Below, one piece after another: positions 5,637-6,549 of a stretch of DNA of 6,549 bases. The stretch's first letter is position 1, and each line of letters starts with the position of its first letter. The stretch spans positions 1 to 6,549 of the forward strand of contig JAMXCY010000058.1 of assembly GCA_024543015.1 (NCBI GenBank), in the 5' to 3' direction. This stretch comes from Candidatus Omnitrophota bacterium (lineage in GTDB: Bacteria > Omnitrophota > Gorgyraeia > JAFGHF01). The notes beneath the pieces were generated by a model. The model saw nothing but the letters and a program-made list of their open reading frames with translations, searched no databases and was not told the DNA's origin. A program made the position numbers and the translations under genes.

Positions 5637-6298
5637 TATTTTATATATTTGCCTTGAGAAGTTTGCTTTTTTCTGCTGATCTTCTCGGGCAAAATGACAA
5701 TTTCCACTCTTCTGTTCTTCTGCCGGCCTTCAACGGTTTTGTTTGTAGCCACAGGACGATATTTGCCAAAACCAGTAGCCGAAAGTCGTTCGGGAGAAAC
5801 ACCTTTTTCAGCCAGGTAATGCAACACACTGGTAGCCCTGGCTATAGAAAGTTCCCAATTAGATTTCCAACCGGAATGCTTGATCGGTTGATTATCCGTA
5901 TGTCCTTCTATGCCTATTTCTCTATCCGCTACGATCTTGCGGCAAACTCTGGCCACTTTGTCCATGGTTTTATGAGCTTGGCTACGCAGCTTTGCTTTTC
6001 CAGAATTAAAAAGCACACTATCCACAAAGGTAATAACCAGCCCTTTTTCTTCTATTCCCAAAGTAACCTGTTTCTCGCCAATTTCCTTGCTTAAGCTCTT
6101 AGCCAAAGCAGCATAGGCCTCTTTTAGTTTAAGAAACTCATCCTCTGTCATCTTCAGCCTTTTAATCTCATCGCTCAACGATTCAATCTTCTCTACGTCG
6201 CTGGCGCGCCCTCTCTGTAACACTATTGTGCAACCAGACAAAAGGCCAATTAAAGATGCAACACTTAAGATTAGAACAGATATTTTCAGAGCTTTCAT
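5636..6298 (-). CDS. OmpA-family peptidoglycan-binding lipoprotein
   Basis: A 220-residue predicted lipoprotein. A lysine-containing N-terminus and hydrophobic stretch (6-20) end in the lipobox LSGC, so C23 would be acylated after signal peptidase II cleavage. The next residue is Thr, not Asp, which fits outer-membrane sorting. Residues about 34-75 are charged, heptad-like and probably a coiled coil. The OmpA/MotB C-terminal domain spans about 82-205: LFNSGKAKLR, EGHTDNQP (131-138), NWELSIARATSVLHYL (147-162, an exact fit to the peptidoglycan-binding pattern NX2LSX2RAX2VX3L) and ATGFGKYRPVATN to NRRVEI. It likely tethers outer membrane and cell wall. The domain resembles MotB in detail, but there is no MotB transmembrane plug and no MotA neighbour. 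The basic tail (208-220) is low complexity. Start: ATG with AAGGAGGG eight bases upstream. It has its own promoter and terminator, so it appears monocistronic. Confidence 0.9.
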   Translation of the reverse strand: MKALKISVLILSVASLIGLLSGCTIVLQRGRASDVEKIESLSDEIKRLKMTEDEFLKLKEAYAALAKSLSKEIGEKQVTLGIEEKGLVITFVDSVLFNSGKAKLRSQAHKTMDKVARVCRKIVADREIGIEGHTDNQPIKHSGWKSNWELSIARATSVLHYLAEKGVSPERLSATGFGKYRPVATNKTVEGRQKNRRVEIVILPEKISRKKQTSQGKYIK

Positions 6299-6306
6299 GG
6301 GAATAT

Positions 6307-6314
6307 CCCTCCTT
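6307..6314 (-). promoter_or_regulatory. Strong ribosome binding site of the lipoprotein gene
   Basis: AAGGAGGG on the minus strand, eight bases before the ATG at 6296-6298. It is the best Shine-Dalgarno match in the window and indicates high expression, as is usual for abundant OmpA/Pal-like lipoproteins. Confidence 0.85.
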
Positions 6315-6341
6315 ATATTTTATAATATCATCGTGCTATTC

Positions 6342-6371
6342 AATATAACACTGAGACCAACCAAAAGTCAA
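6342..6371 (-). promoter_or_regulatory. Sigma70-like promoter of the lipoprotein gene
   Basis: On the minus strand, TTGACT (6371-6366, 5 of 6 to the -35 consensus), an 18-base spacer and TATATT (6347-6342, 5 of 6 to the -10 consensus). Transcription would start near 6335, giving a leader of about 37 bases that carries the strong ribosome binding site. It lies in the gap directly after the hppA stop, as expected for an independent unit. Confidence 0.65.
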
Positions 6372-6383
6372 GGGAAAACCCCT

Positions 6384-6549
6384 TTACTTGATCAGCGTGT
6401 TATGTAGAACAAAGGAAGCGAATACCAAAGAAACCATAGACATCAGCTTAATCAAGATATTCAACGATGGCCCGGCTGTATCTTTAAACGGATCGCCAAC
6501 GGTATCCCCCACCACGCTGGCCTTGTGGGCGAAAGAGCCCTTGCCTCCG
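6384..6549 (-). CDS. hppA: Membrane-bound ion-pumping pyrophosphatase, C-terminal end (cut by window edge)
   Basis: The last 54 codons of a gene entering from the right edge, not preceded here by a start. The peptide GGKGSFAHKASVVGD continues into TVGDPFKDTAGPSLNILIKL and ends in a hydrophobic helix (MSMVSLVFASFVLHNTLIK). The GDTVGDPFKDTAGPSLNILIKL block is diagnostic of the C-terminal conserved segment of membrane pyrophosphatases. These integral membrane enzymes hydrolyse pyrophosphate and pump H+ and/or Na+. The residues that separate K+-dependent from K+-independent and H+ from Na+ types are outside the window, so the ion cannot be stated. It ends in TAA, and no strong terminator follows. 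The next gene downstream has its own promoter. Confidence 0.95.
   Translation of the reverse strand, partial: GGKGSFAHKASVVGDTVGDPFKDTAGPSLNILIKLMSMVSLVFASFVLHNTLIK

Noticed and set aside
5654..6094. Open frame of 146 codons on the plus strand
   Set aside because: It is antisense to the OmpA-domain lipoprotein, whose motifs and signals are clear. The plus-strand product has no recognisable features.
5636..6298. Lipoprotein gene as a flagellar MotB
   Set aside because: The C-terminal domain is MotB-like, but the N-terminus is a lipoprotein signal with LSGC, there is no MotB transmembrane/plug segment, and no motA is adjacent.
6370..6384. Small hairpin AAGGG/CCCTT just after the hppA stop, possible terminator
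   Set aside because: The stem is only 5 bp with two A/T pairs, it overlaps the stop codon and the -35 box, and no T-run follows on the minus strand. Too weak to call.

Overview
This 6.5-kb window carries eight genes, all on the minus strand, so transcription runs from right to left. Two are cut by the window edges: the 3' end of a membrane pyrophosphatase gene at the right and the 5' part of a CpaF/TadA-type secretion ATPase gene at the left. The content is core bacterial envelope and isoprenoid metabolism. An OmpA-type lipoprotein, RseP and a pilus ATPase suggest a two-membrane (diderm) bacterium. The moderately AT-rich sequence, the gene content, and the use of a membrane PPase next to a compact uppS-cdsA-dxr-rseP-ispG cluster fit an uncultivated lineage of the PVC/Omnitrophota kind. 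That placement is an impression and no marker gene confirms it.

Layout in the direction of transcription: (1) The hppA 3' end (6384-6549). (2) A self-contained unit (about 5562-6371) with a good sigma70-like promoter, a strong ribosome binding site, an OmpA/MotB-C-domain lipoprotein gene and a hairpin terminator. (3) A tightly packed cluster from 5554 to the left edge: uppS (undecaprenyl diphosphate synthase), cdsA (CDP-diacylglycerol synthase, probably with a TTG start), dxr (MEP-pathway reductoisomerase), rseP (site-2 protease), ispG (MEP-pathway 4Fe-4S enzyme) and cpaF/tadA. dxr/rseP overlap by 16 bases and rseP/ispG by 4, and the ATPase gene starts 9 bases after ispG, so translational coupling and one transcript are likely. 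Dxr and IspG are steps of the pathway making IPP/DMAPP. UppS condenses IPP into the C55 lipid carrier, CdsA makes the phospholipid precursor, and RseP is a membrane protease of envelope signalling. The ATPase would power pilus or secretion assembly.

The most unusual structure is not a gene. Four places hold degenerate tandem repeats with a strict 7-base period: two lie inside ispG and are translated in frame (817-851 and 1263-1304), one lies directly after the cdsA stop codon (3981-4008), and one directly after the lipoprotein stop codon (5602-5636). They belong to three sequence families. On the coding strand all can be written in the same register as A-rich heptamers of the form A-N-(T/G)-N-N-N-A. 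They resemble in kind the heptanucleotide STRR repeats of filamentous cyanobacteria, but the sequences are different. No CRISPR array, tRNA, rRNA, insertion sequence or defence system is visible.
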